Source: Selaginella tamariscina (taxonomy: Eukaryota > Streptophyta > Lycopodiopsida > Selaginellales > Selaginellaceae). Taken from it: a stretch of DNA of 64,000 nucleotides. Of the stretch, positions 35,416 to 47,262 are shown piece after piece. The stretch is from positions 1,267,722-1,331,721 of the forward strand of contig PUQB01000058.1 in the NCBI GenBank assembly GCA_003024785.1, read 5' to 3'. A program made the position numbers and the translations under genes. Position 1 is the first letter of the stretch. Each line of letters begins with the position of its first letter. The notes under the pieces are model-generated. The model was not told the DNA's origin, did not search any database, and saw only the letters and a list, made by a program, of their open reading frames with translations.

Positions 35416-38025
35416 TTCACTTGTGTTTCAAACCCTATTGCACTGCCGTGCCTTTTTACACCACCACGCCTTCTGAGAAAGAGATCTATTGATCTATGGC
35501 ACAGTCGCTTTCACATTCCACCGCCACCGCCTTGTCTTGCTCCTCCTCCGTCGCCTTTCTTTTTGAAACCTTAAGAATATACCTGAACCCTAAAAAGAAT
35601 AAAATATATATTAACCCTAATCAAATATTCCTTCTAAGAATATACCTAAACCCTAAAAAGAATAAAATATATATTGATCTTAAACGAATATTTTTCATTA
35701 TATTATCATAATTTTCAATTTGTGTGTGGGGGGGTGTGTGGATGCATTACATACACCCCAAAAATATAAATCATGCAAGGGTTTAACATATGTGTGTTTA
35801 TGAGAGTGTTAAATTTTCACGTGTAGCAATACATATATATACACATATAATATTATACACAACATACATACATAGTACATAATATTGTCACGTCAATACA
35901 TATTATAGATCATGCAGGGTGTGTATGTATGAGAGAAGAGAGACAATACATATTATGGATCATGTATGGTGTGTATGTTTGAGAGAAGAGAGACAGTACA
36001 TATTATGCATGGTGTATATGTTTGAGAGAAGAGAGATAGTACATATTATGGATCATGCATGGTGTGTATGTATGAGAGAAGAAGAGTATTAAAAAATTAA
36101 TTTCGCACACATTACATATATTAGTACACATATATATATACACATGTGTATATACATAGGCATACATATATTACATGTGTAAATTCAATGCATTACATAC
36201 ACATAAACTGAGTACATATAGATCATACATGCGTTGAACATACTGTTTTCAATAAAGAAGCAACATATCTCTCCAGTTTGGTTTAGGGTTTAAACCCAAT
36301 GCAAGTATTTTATTATTAAATGTTAATATTTGTATAAAAAGTTTATTATTCATATAAAAACACGCATAAAGAATTGTTGATAATCAAGTAGATAAAAATA
36401 AAATCACAAATCATTCTACTGATTTGTCAATTAATTTAAAAAACTTCATTTTTAAAAATGCAAATTATAATTTGCTCATATTTTAAAATTGTATGTATAT
36501 ATTTGAATTTTAACCAATTTTAACTTAAAATGACATAATGATATTAAAACACATTTGAAAGCAATCATAGCACATAATATATATATTAGTATAAAATCTT
36601 TATACTAATATAAACTAAATCCATGCACATTTTTCTAATTATTTAATATAAACTTACTCTAAACATTAAACATATGTAAGTCCTAGTGTAAGTGTGTGTA
36701 ACTATAAATGTTTGGTTTGGTATTTAAACTTTAAATCGTAAATACAAAGCAAAGTTAGATGCTTTATTTATATCGTGATACACTCATCGGCTTATGCATG
36801 TGTGTACATATGTGTCTTTATAAGTGCTTCTAATGTGTGTGCACGTGTATATATAAATTTTTGATTGTGTTTATATGTGTGCAAAAGAAACATTGAATTA
36901 AAGTGAAAATGATATTAATATACACACTATGAACATATTTTAAATTATACATAATAATATATCATTTTATCTAATATATACTCATATATAGTTTTAATAA
37001 TACATATGAATTTAATATTGATAATAAGGTTTAACATTGGAATATTCTTGAAATAAGAAATTAATTGAGAAAATCCCATTAATATATACAAATGTAGAAC
37101 AATTACTAAAATAATTAACTAAATTAATTATGATAAGCATGTTTAATATTGGAATATTCTTAGAATAATAAGAAAATAATAAAGAATATCCCATTAATAA
37201 AAAGAAATATAGATTAATTACTCGAGTAATTAAGAAAATGATATTAATATACACACTATGAAAATATTTTAAATTATACATAATAATATATCATTTATTT
37301 ACTATATAGTCATATATAGTTTTAATAATATATTAATTTAATATTAATAATAAGGTTTAACATTGAAATATTCTTGAAATAATAAAAATTAATTGAGAAA
37401 ATCCCATTAATATATACAAATGTAGAATAATTACTGAAATAATTAAGAATATATACTAATTTAATTATGATAATCAGGTTTAATATTGGAATATTCTTGG
37501 AATAATAAGAAAATAATAAAGAATATCCCATTAATATAAAGAAATGAAATTAATTACTCTAGTAATTAAGAAAATAATATTAATAAACACATTATGAATA
37601 TATTTTAAATGATACATAATAATATATCAATTTTTTTATTGTATAAGTATATATTTATAATATATACTAGAATATTAAGAATGTAAAATAATTATTAAAA
37701 GTTTGTAATATTAAACAGCTTGAATCACTTGAATCACATTAAATGTAATTTATAAAACTCATTGAAATTAGAAAGTATATATGTCAAAGTGTCGATTATT
37801 TGTGTCAATTCATCTTCAATTTTATTTTTTTTTTTCAAAATTTTTGAATTTTAACATATGTATTGTCGATCTGACATATAAATTTGAAAATGCATTTAAT
37901 TTCTCACTCAAATTTAGATCTGGCTCTTTTTCCGACAAAGGTTTCTTCATTTTGTAATTTCAATATTCAGATCTTCTTTTTTCTTGATAGTGTTCACCTC
38001 CAGAGCGACATTAAATTGAGTGTTA
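35416..38025. other. AT-rich spacer of the outer element
   Basis: There is no gene. It starts with a C-rich stretch and two copies of AATATACCT.AACCCTAAAAAG near 35573 and 35637. A minisatellite of about 50 bp (ACATATTATGGATCATGCAT.GTGTGTATGT.TGAGAGAAGAGAG) runs four times at about 35885-36085. A tandem duplication of about 330 bp covers 36908-37236 and 37237-37575. The same features occur in the inner element at 49085-51480. Confidence 0.6.
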
Positions 38026-38068
38026 TTATTTATAGGAAAACACGGCGGCTTTAATGCTGTTTACAAGT
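38026..38068 (+). other. Possible 5' exon of the outer DUF7869-like gene
   Basis: A short conserved stretch ends at TTTACAA before GTAAGTATT, a strong splice donor, and the same arrangement exists at 51450-51486. In one frame it reads GKHGGFNAVYK, which looks like a protein-kinase glycine loop. If spliced to the 3' site before the first ATG of the DUF7869-like gene, the palindrome array would lie in an intron. This is inference from conservation of the two copies. Confidence 0.3.
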
Positions 38069-38214
38069 AAGTATTATAAATAAATTTAGAAATAGTTATA
38101 AAGATTTAAAATTAGAATTTAGGGGTTTAGGAATTTATTAGGATTACTTTATATTCCATTAAGGATTTATTCTATTTAAACATCCTTTTTACTTAATATT
38201 CTCGTTAGTCATGG

Positions 38215-39205
38215 CAGCATGATTAATCCGGCCATTTCTTTTTGCCTCTTTAAAGAGGTGGCGGGATTAATCTCGCCAACAACTTTTTGAAACATGAAAG
38301 CCGTGGCAGAATTAATTCGGCCAATGCTTCTCCGCCTTTTAAAAAGAGCAATGGGATTAATTTCGCCGATAACTCTCTGAAATGATGAAGAGTTAATAGA
38401 ATTTATTAAAAAAAGTTGTCCGCGGGATTAATTCCATCAACCATTCTAGGAGGCAGAGAAGGGGTGGCGGGATTAATCTCGCCATCACTTTCTGCTTTTA
38501 AAAGATTTGTGGGCAGGAATTTATCTCGTTGGTCAGTTTAGAATGCAGAGAAGCATTGGCAAGATTAATCCCCACCCCCCCTTGAGATGTCTCTGAAATC
38601 ATAGTTTCAGAGAGAGTTGTGGGCGGGATTAATCCCGCCACCTATTCCCCGTCAGTGAGAGTTATGGGTGGGATTAATCCTGCCGACTCTTCCTCGTCGG
38701 AGGGAGTTGGTGGCGGGATTAATTCTGCTGCCTCTCTACAATGAGGAAGAGCCGATGGCAGGATTAATCCTACTGACTCTTCCTCATCGGAGGGAGTAAA
38801 TGGCGGGATTAATCCCGTTGCCTCTCTCCGACGGAAAGAGCCGTTGGCGGAATTAATCCCATTGACTCTTCCTCATCGAAGGGAGTCAACGGCAGGATTA
38901 ATGCCGTCTGCTCTTCCTCGTCGGAAAGAGTGGCGGTGGGATTAATCCCACTGCCTCTTTCCCGTTGAAGGGAGTTGACGATGGGATTAATCCTGCCGAT
39001 GCTTTCCAACTGGGAAGAGTCAACAGCGGGATTAATTCTGCCAACTCTTCTTGTCGGAGGGAGTCAACGGCAGGATTAATCCCATCGACTCTCTCCAATG
39101 GAAAAGTCCCGCTGACTCTTCCTCGTCGGAGGGAGTCGTGGCGGGATTAATCCCGGCCACGATTTTATTGGACGGGGAAGGGGTGGAGATTAATCCCGCC
39201 ACCAG
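38215..39205. repeat. Palindrome array, outer copy, transposase side
   Basis: About twenty palindromes of the GGCGGGATTAATCCCGCC type occur, the later ones about 45 bp apart with spacers around GACTCTTCCTCGTCGGAGGG. Most are imperfect, with CA/TG replacing CG. It lies directly upstream of the DUF7869-like gene and matches 51650-52364 of the inner element. Confidence 0.9.
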
Positions 39206-39353
39206 TTGTATTAATTAAGTAAGAGATATTATCCCTATACATAATTATATATTATTGCACGTGCATATTATTAAGCACCCTCGACTCAGATTTTTTAGAA
39301 ATATTGCATAAACAGATATCATAAATAACACAATTATTTATGCACATGACAAT

Positions 39354-42109
39354 ATGTTTAATACTGAAGATAAAGTATGTCTTCTTTGGAACAATGAGAT
39401 AGTTGGCACTGGAACTGTGGAAGTTCGAGATGATAATGCATTATGTTAAATATTGCCCAAGGATCTTTTGTGTACATATGGGTGAACACCATTTGCAAAA
39501 ATGTTGAGATTCCATGAATGGAATTTGAAGAGGGTTCTCATGTATTGTGGAATATAGATGAAGTCAAGGCTGACACAGAATATGTAAAGTGACAAACAAA
39601 TAATAGTATGAGTTCACCAGATGATGGCTTGCCTGCTATGATGGATGAGGTGATTCTCTTTCTTCATGAGATCGAGGTTGGGAGAGGCATAATTACAGCT
39701 ATAAATCCAATGGAAGCTATCAGAAAGAAACTAGGGGCCGACTTCGTGGGTGTAGTTGTGACAGAGGTTTCACCTAATGGCACATTGCATCCTGGATCCC
39801 TCGTGAGGTGGCAAACATCTGAATTAAAATGGCAAGATGGTTCAACATATTCTGGGTTGGATTTCAATAATAACAACTCGGAAGGACAACCATATTTGAA
39901 AGGTTCCTTGCATTGGTCCTATAGTAAGAAAAAGGCGATTCATGGGTTGCAGATCTTCCCCTGCAAGTTTCGCAAGAGGGTCAAGATGGATCCTACATCT
40001 TCAGCAAGTATTTCCACGATTGACTGTTGCAAGAAGAATGTTTGTCAGATGGCAAACCGGAATGAAATTACCCAATGTAGACATGTCTTTCATACACTCA
40101 CCCAAAAGCAAAGGCATGAGTTTGTATATGCTGCACTAACTGGGTGTATTGATGGAATGGCCGGACACAGGTTATCAGAGTACATCCATGGTATTTAATA
40201 AGGTGGCCATCTGCTTCAAAGCTTGGTACAGTATATACGGGATCCCAAAGACCACGTTCTACCGTCGGAGGGATGAGTGGCTAGATGGAGCGCGAACCTC
40301 AGTACATGGGAACACTCGCTTGGTCAAAACCCGCTCTCACATTATGGCAGCCATAGAGATACTCAAGGCTTTTGTGGAAAGCAAATGCAAACAAGATGCT
40401 TTACAAATGCCGAACCACAAATGCAGGGGTCAAGAAAAATCTCAAGGTTTTGCCTTCAATCTACACTCAATTGAAGCTATGTGAACATGTCAACAAGTGC
40501 CTCAGTTTGATGGGGCTCCAAGTAATCTACACTGGTACCTTTAACAACATATGGAATACTCATTTTAAGGATGTGGAGATTCCAAAACACTCTAGTTTTT
40601 CCAAGTGTGACACTTGTACATCATTGAAGGCTGCAAAGGCTTGTGCAAAAACCTTGGTGGAGATCATTGCCATTTTAAAAAAAAGATGGAGGCCCACATG
40701 ATTGCATAACAAATTTGCCGATCTCAGTACTATGCACACCGCATGCTTTCTGTGTCACGCCCATGAGAATACCTATGCTTGATCCATGACAAGATGGATC
40801 ATTCAAAGACCAGCATTCTAAGGCTCATTGCAACACCAAAGTGCCTTGGGAATGTCATGAAATTTTCGATTTTATTGACATGTGTGCTAACATATGGACA
40901 CAGTTGTGAATCATATGGACACTTTTCACTTCCACATTGGTCTAACGACTCCAATTTCACTATTGGGTCATTGGCTATGTGTTCAGAAACCTTGAAGCCC
41001 ACTCACAAACAAGTCTTATGAGTGATCTCAAAGTGAAGAAACAACACCTTCAACCTTTACATAATGCTCTCATGAACACGTCTACACTTGAGGCTACTTA
41101 GGAATATGAGAGGCACTGTCAGCAGCTTGAACAAAAAACAGATGGCCCTGTTGAAAGTTCTGGTTCAATGGAGGGATTTAACTTAAATAGTGTACATGTG
41201 TACTCAACATCAAATAAGCTTCCTCGTCATTTGCTTTTAAAGATTAATAATTGTGTGGGCAAGAACAAAAATAGGTAAATCATTTTAGTTAAGGGTTTCT
41301 CAAGCTCATACTTACTTTTATTTTCTAGATATGTACTAGCATACTTGTCAATGCTTGTTGCCAAAGGTGTGTTTGAGACAATCACGCTGAGTTTCCTTAT
41401 GGTTGGTCACACTCATGAAGATATTGATGCATTCTTTAGCAAGGTCTGCAACTCTATAAAAAGGACAAGTGCACTTACCTTACCACATATGATGGATCTT
41501 TTTAAAAATTGCATCTCCAAAAAAAATTGTGCTTTGCTTGTGACTGAGGTGCTAGACTTCAAAAAGTTTTTCAAAGAGTATATAAAAGAGGGGAGCGATT
41601 CTTTAGTTGGTCACCTTGTGCCACTACAATTCTTTTTCTCTATAAGAGATGGTATACCTATTATGCAGTACAAGTTACGGCCATCAGAGCAGGAGTGGTT
41701 ACCAAAAGAGGGCTTAATGCTCTTCAAAAGTGGAGAGGATAGAAAGCCACTTCTCCCAGAAGGACAACCAGACCCTATTTCATTGAGTGCCCAGCTCAAG
41801 GAACAAGAGCTTATTATTGATGGCATCAAAAAATATGTGGCATGAGTTTAAAAAATCGATGTCAAAGAATTTTAATAAACCAACTGGTTACTCAAAACTA
41901 TAAGCATATGGTCGACTATTGGGAGACTTTTGTTCGAGAGTTAAAAGGGCCTATTGTCACAAGTACATAATTGCAACACCCTTTTGGCCTAAAATAAGGT
42001 GGCGAAAGGAGATTGAAATAACATCAATGAGCACAGACGACTTAGAAATTAGTAGTGATGTGGAAGTGCAACCCCACACTTTGTTATACAAAAGAACCAA
42101 AAACCTAAA
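39354..42109 (+). pseudogene. Outer DUF7869-like transposase gene, disrupted
   Basis: The first ATG is at 39354 (MFNTEDKVCLL). A 196-codon open stretch (39608-40198) covers IILFLHEIEVG-like, FVGVVVTEVSPNGTL, STIDCCKKNVCQM and FVYAALTGCIDGM. After a frameshift come WYSIYGIPKTTFYRRRDEW, KHSSFSKCDTCTSLKAA, IHDKMDHSKT, NKNR, a 54-nt intron (41275-41328), and FLMVGHTHEDIDAFFSKV (41396-41448). It has several internal stops. At 42109 it is cut by the inner element within the stretch corresponding to NQKPKAYFD; the last part resumes at 56143. The family is widespread in eukaryotes as DUF7869 (name from memory). Three conserved acidic sites (HDKMDH, DNC.GENKNR, HTHEDID) suggest a DDE/DDD-type nuclease. 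Confidence 0.75.
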
Positions 42110-42136
42110 ATGCACGTTGTAATTAAAGTGGGCATG
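42110..42136 (+). repeat. Left terminal inverted repeat, inner element
   Basis: It begins ATGCACGTTGTAATTAAAG and ends GGGCATG, matching the reverse complement of 56116-56142 at 24 of 27 positions, and of 56935-56961. It is directly preceded by the TAAA target duplication. Confidence 0.85.
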
Positions 42137-42645
42137 ATACGTGAAATTGGGAATATAAAATAAATTACTAATTAATACTTAAGTTTTAATTATTAATTAA
42201 TCATTTAATTAATATGTAATTAAGCCTTAAATATTAATTAATTAATTAATTAATCCTTCAATAACCTTACTTAGTAAGGAATATTCCTAAAATATCTTAG
42301 AATATTCATATTATTCTAAAAATAGTTTACAATAATGAAGAAATACTATCAAACATAATTACAAATGAAATCATTTTCTTATCAACATGTTAATTTATTT
42401 ATAAATACTTTCTTCCTAACCATACAGAAATCTCCTCATTTTGTCTAAATCATCACTCTCCGGATTAATCAAATCATTTTGGTCAATATCTTGATGTTGT
42501 TGCCACCACCTAACACTCTCACGAATGCAATTGGGAGTTGCCATCCTTGTTAATACATAAGATGTAATAAGACCAGGTCTGCATAAAGGCTCATCTAAAA
42601 ATGACGTTCCTTAAGAATAATATTATAAAGCGCCCGGTTGCTATC
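42137..42645. other. AT-rich subterminal DNA of the inner element
   Basis: There is no coding frame. It has a run of ATTAATTA-type repeats (42170-42260) and several AATATTC phrases like those in the right subterminal region (56000-56060). It is the likely 3' flank of the leftward transcription unit. Confidence 0.5.
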
Positions 42646-42647
42646 CT

Positions 42648-43660
42648 TCATTTTATAAAATTCAAAATCACGAGAAAGAAAAGCTTCAGGAAATGTTGAT
42701 ACGGTGGATACTGCTCACAAAAATTTTCGAGATTCTTCTTTCTGAGGCACGTATCCAAGTAGTTCACTAGCTCATCCATGATATCGGTATCAGAATATGG
42801 ATCGAAAGTGATTGGATGAATACAAGCAATGTTTTGGTTGAGCATAGCCTTCTGAGGAGAGTCGTCTACTACTAAGATATGTGCATTCTTCATTATCCTT
42901 AAGCGACTGATCTCCCCATGAGTCCCAATTATTCTTTCATTCTTGAAGAAGTATGGCTTGCTTTCCTTTCTTATATTGTGAAATTCGAGAGGTTTATAAC
43001 ACATTCGCTGGTCAAAAATCCAATCTTTACGAATCACCTCTTCTGCAACACTACAATGTTTCTTAAGCAAATTCAACAGCGGTGTTAAGTTATGAATCTG
43101 CATGCATGACCAAATCCCCACAAGCGCACCCATCTCCTTAAGCTTTTGAAAGAGACGATCCAACCCTGGACGAAAAATAATATCATATCGAAATTTACCA
43201 TGACAAGGAATGAAATCTCCTTGTTTGATTTCTTTTTTCCTATCCTCGGGCCTTTGTCGATGAAGCAGAACACCATTGACATCCAACAACACAATATGGC
43301 CATGAGTAACATGGATAGCGTTGCCTCTTGAATACTTTGCAAATCACTTGTTTGCTCCCTTTCACATTTATCCGTTGCCACTATCTCGTTGCCTATCCCT
43401 TCATCATTTAATTGTACATCATCCTTACAAGATTCAGATATTGCATGCGCTGAAGAAATTGATTTCGGAACTGAAGCCAATAAAAATGATGATGAAAAAA
43501 CTGAAGTGGCCCCCATGGTAACGATGTTTTGAGCTGCATTATTATCCATTTCCTGCATGAACTCTGTCATTCTGACATGTGGCACAAGAAATTGTCGCCA
43601 AACCCCTCTCTTACCTCATGCCAATGCTGAAAATCCATGTTCTCAATTGTTTCATTACAT
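42648..43660 (-). pseudogene. NIF/FCP1-type HAD phosphatase-like segment
   Basis: The open stretch 43292-42648 reads LLDVNGVLLHRQ near its start, the HAD motif I in the D-x-N-G form found in plant NIF-domain proteins. It continues with FRPGLDRLFQKLKEMGALVGIWS (motif II region, about 43115-43185) and LVVDDSPQKAML (42838-42875, the motif III acidic pair). Such proteins are related to CTD phosphatases. Upstream sequence to 43660 (a VPHVRMTEFMQEMDNN block, 43540-43585) is in another frame, so at least one shift near 43310 breaks it. An exon at 43712-43772 joins 43660 across a 51-nt intron, so it may be the C-terminal part of the methyltransferase-like gene rather than a separate gene. The first Asp of motif I is kept, but the second is Asn, so catalysis is doubtful. 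Confidence 0.6.
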
Positions 43661-43850
43661 CTGCAAAATGATAATTAGCTGACCTTAAAATTATCAAGGT
43701 ATATTATTTACCTTGTTAATGTGTGACCCATGTTTGAACTAAAAGCTTCATTAATCCTTGAGAATTTATTTTCTGTACAAATATAAACGAAATATACAAA
43801 AATGCCTTATGTTACACTCATTTACAACTATTCGTCACTCTAAGAACTCA

Positions 43851-44590
43851 TTAACAATTCTTCTTCGCTATTACCTTCTGAGTGAGGCGAAGAAGGTCTA
43901 AGCCGCTTGTGAGATGGTTCAGATCTTCTGTATCTTCTATTGATGTTTCCATGGGTAATGGAGTGTGCGAATGTTCTGTACTCCTCGAGATAACTTCCGG
44001 TCTAATATCTGATTGAAGTTCGTCCTCAGACTCCGACATTGAACCAGATTCGTCTTCAGAGCTATCGCACTTATCTGGAGGGAACTTTCTCAAATACTCC
44101 TTTATGGATTCGTTGGGGTAGTCAGTTGAGAACCTATCTATCCACTTGTTCAGGTCCTCAACCATGGTCTTATCCTTTTCAACGGCAAATACACATGTAT
44201 GCCGAAGGTAACACTCCTTCAAGACGGACCCCCTAGTGCAGTAGTCAAAAACCCACGCATCACTGTGAGGACCCCTGATCAAGTTGACGATGCTCCGTGC
44301 CGCTTGACTTGTGATGTTTGGATAACGTACATTGCCGAATACGTCACTCTCACCTATCGGTGTATCGGATGGAGGTTCAGGGCCGTTGGAGTGCAAACAG
44401 ATGCCTGGCCAGTCATTTGGAAGTTTGAAACTGTTTGGCGCATTCCTAACAACCAAGTGAACAACCGAATCAATGCACTTCGGATCAGCATCATTCATAT
44501 AAAATCCTGTCCAACGATGTTATTCCTCTTGGCAAAGGAGAAGGCAAAGGTATCGGTGACATGAGCAAGAATCAAGAAATAAATACCTGA
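43851..44590 (-). pseudogene. DNA N6/N4-methyltransferase-like segment
   Basis: The open stretch 44498-43851 follows a HVTDTFAFSFAKRNN block (about 44555-44510). It carries DVFGNVRYPNITSQAARSIV, then DAWVFDYCTRGSVLKECYL (44210-44265) and FAVEKDKTMVEDL (about 44145-44190). This resembles the C-terminal half of type-II-style DNA amino-methyltransferases, where a D-x-x-x-G-x-G-S motif and a later Glu bind SAM. Here one glycine of the loop is Arg. I do not find a clear D/N/S-P-P-Y/W catalytic motif in the upstream exon (44640-44830 has VMDRRV at about the place expected). A Ser/Asp/Glu-rich tail (43990-44090) follows. It could be an inactive or divergent enzyme. The end near 43870 is probably a splice donor, not the true stop. 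Confidence 0.5.
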
Positions 44591-44619
44591 AAAGTATATC
44601 AGTCAAGAGTGCAAGTATG

Positions 44620-46930
44620 AATTCAATAATAAATACCTTCTTTGTACATACTTGCACGGCTAAGTTTCTCCACCAAATCCTCTAGTGTCCTGTCTGTCGA
44701 AGGATTTTTTGACACCCGCCGATCCATCACGAACAATTGAAACGGTTTCCTACAAGCAGTGATGTACCCCATAAAGTCTCCGAATCCAACAACAAACATC
44801 TGTAGGGCTTGTCGTGATTCGTAGCATCCTCCTTTATAAGGTTCAACTCGGTTCTCCGCTGCTGAAGGACTGCCATAAGAGAAGGCGTCATCGCAATGTT
44901 CTCCTTTTTGGCGTTGGCGTGCAATAGATTCTTGCCCAGATCTTCCGATTGATTCACCCATTCGACAAGCATATCATCATTTGTCACATGCAAATATTTG
45001 CTGACCTCTTCGTATGTTGAAGCCGAAATCCAACCCAGTTTGTGGCAGTGTATTCCCAACCACTCCTTGAAGTGCCTGACCGTCTTCAACTCCATTGCCT
45101 TGAGATGAAAAGGAGAGGTGGGCTGCTGTTGTTAATCTGTAATTTGCCATCAATCACCAAATCAGCCAAGACTTCCATCTCCTCCATCGTTGTTCCATTT
45201 AAAGGCTTCAACCATGTGAGCTTGAAATCGTTGTCTACATCCTTTATAGATTGAACAGACTTAGCCTTCGGCGTCTTACTGGGTTTCTTTGCAGACTTCT
45301 CTGAGGGCTCCACTTCACTTGTCTGCTTCTTCTTCAGTGTTCCTTTTGAAAAGGATTCCATAATCCCCAACCATTTCGCAAAGATCCTATCCTCGGGACA
45401 AGAAATCAACATCATCAAAAAGGATGTTTCCTTCCCGCCCACCTGGGCAAAATCAACTGCTACAATTTCTTCAACTCTCTGAGAAAAAGACAGATTAATA
45501 TACCGGCGAGATAAATCCCGCCCAAACAATTTGCTTACCCGGTAGTCCGCAGATTGTGTATTCCCTGCGGTAGCTCTTTGTGGTCGCTGAAGAGATTCCC
45601 ACACGGCTCGCGTGTGTTTGAACTTCTCCCATATTTTGCTGTTGTAGTGGTTGGTGTCTGCAGCGTCCCATTCCGCCGATAACTTATGGTACTGCTCGAT
45701 TGTGAGATTCGGCTTCGCTAAAAACGCCGATCTTTTTGTCAGCTTCTCACGGGTATGCTCGGAAAGTTTTGTTGCCATCGTTCCTTTGTTGTGTTCGTCG
45801 AGAAGTCGTTGGGCTGCCGTTATTGTGTGCTGGCCACTAATGATGTAGTACTTGATGATTTTCTATTCTCCGTCTGAACCTTCCTCATTTGTTCCGGTGT
45901 TGTGATCCACACTTTGTCAGCGCCTTTTTTCTCAGTAGTATGCACACAAAACAGCATTATGTGGAACGGTGTAAGAATTGTCGTCCTTCATCTTCTCCAT
46001 GAGCTCAGCTACACGTTCCTGATTGAGTGGCCTGTAATTGAAGTTTGGGTTGACGCTGCAATACTTAACCCTACACTCGTAAATCCTATCATCCAACATC
46101 ATTTCCTTGTGGCTTATTGCAGCATGGATGCCACAGGTGCAGCTGACAAAACGACGATTTTTTTTTACGATCCGAATCAACATGTGTGATCCCCGATTGA
46201 TGCTGTTCTAATGTTCTCGGCACACTCTTCCAGCTCCCGAAATTTGCTAAGCAAATTGAACGTGATCTGTAAAGAACCTGAGACCAAGCCACCCTCTCAA
46301 TCTCCTTATGATGTCGCTGTGTTCTTCTTCAATGTGAAGAGGGAAGATTGCTCCACTTGTGATTTTCTGTATTGTGAAGCAATCTCCTGACAATACACCT
46401 ACTCGATGAGTCTGAAGATCTTCGAAGTAGACATCCAGTTGGATCCCCTCCATAGATGGGCTTTCGTTGAGTTGAAGAAGAACTCCAAGGTCAACATCAT
46501 TAGTGAACACGTGAACGTCATTATCCACAAGTCGACAAAACCACCCGAAATTAATGTTGTAACTGGTGACCTCTGGATCCGAGAACGTGACATTGGATGG
46601 AACAAGGCATATGTGTCGAGCATCGTCAATCTGGGTTCGCAGCATGCTTTCGGATGCTTGACTAGACACCCACTTTCCATTGTTTTGCTTGTCCATGCGA
46701 TGTGACAGAGGTTAGTTTGACAGCAACCATGGTTGTTCCAATGCGCTTCCCGTTTAGTTTGAAATATGGCCAAGTTGATTCCAGAATCCCCCTGCCCATC
46801 TCTTCTCCTGCTCTCGTCTTTAATGTCACCTCAATTCCACATCTGAATACAAAAATGATTAGTTCAAGCACATATCCGAGTATAACAGATTTTATTTTAA
46901 TTCTTACCCAGAATTTGACGACGACTCCAT
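44620..46930 (-). pseudogene. ParB/DGQHR-like N-terminal part of the leftward gene
   Basis: Exon 1 is 46930-46908 (MESSSNS) and a 65-nt intron ends at 46843; exon 2 starts CGIEVTLKTRAGEEMGRG. Further blocks are LVPSNVTFSDPEVTSYNI, YFEDLQTHRVGVLSGDCF, then CSVNPNFNYRPLNQERVAEL (about 45990-46085), TTPEQMRKVQTEN and YYIISGQHTITAAQRLL (45805-45865). The last three fit a ParB-type domain, in which an I-x-G-x-x-x-x-x-A-A motif forms the nucleotide-binding turn. A coiled, Lys-rich linker and the FKEWLGIHCHKLGW block (45000-45095) follow, leading to the methyltransferase-like segment. Single-base shifts occur near 46690, 46260, 46140 and 45865. A 60-nt intron (45479-45538) is phase 0. ParB domains fused to DNA methyltransferases are known from phages and bacterial mobile elements. 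Confidence 0.55.
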
Positions 46931-47262
46931 ACTAATGACTCGATCTCCTTGTTTGATTAAATCGTCCTTCTGCAAAATAATACACTATGAATACAAATCA
47001 TATAAAAACGCACACACACTTGTATAAACCCGAATATACAAAAATAATACACAGAGAGAAGTAGACGGAATTAACTGTCCAAAGCTCACTTTGTGCTAGT
47101 GCAAAAGAAAGATAACATTTCGTTTTAGAACCACCACAAATGTGAGCTCTGGACAGTTTTACATAGTTTCCTAGCTTTTACTCGAAATATATGATGATAA
47201 AAGTAAATAAAATGAGATATGCAACTTATATATACTAATACACATATATATTCACATGGAAG
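46931..47262. other. 5' flank of the leftward gene, inner element
   Basis: This is AT-rich, with a CA-rich bit near 47010-47017. Two phrases around TGTCCAAAGCTCAC (47076) and GTGAGCTCTGGACA (47141) are imperfect inverted repeats about 50 bp apart, able to form a hairpin; the outer copy has the same. No TATA box is obvious. Confidence 0.35.

Larger units (their letters stand above)
27649..42109 (+). mobile_element. Outer copy of giant TIR transposon, left segment
   Basis: This is collinear with the inner element from 44812 rightwards: minus-strand ParB/methyltransferase-like gene (27649-31478), palindrome array (31850-32765), microsatellites (34620-35410), AT-rich spacer, a second palindrome array (38215-39205) and the plus-strand DUF7869-like gene (39354 onward). 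It is interrupted by two solo LTRs and cut at 42109 by the inner element, and it resumes at 56143-56961. Without the insertions it would match the inner copy's length. Its left end (equivalent to 42110-44811) is missing next to the chromovirus LTR. Greater decay in genes and palindromes than in the inner copy agrees with it being older. Confidence 0.85.
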
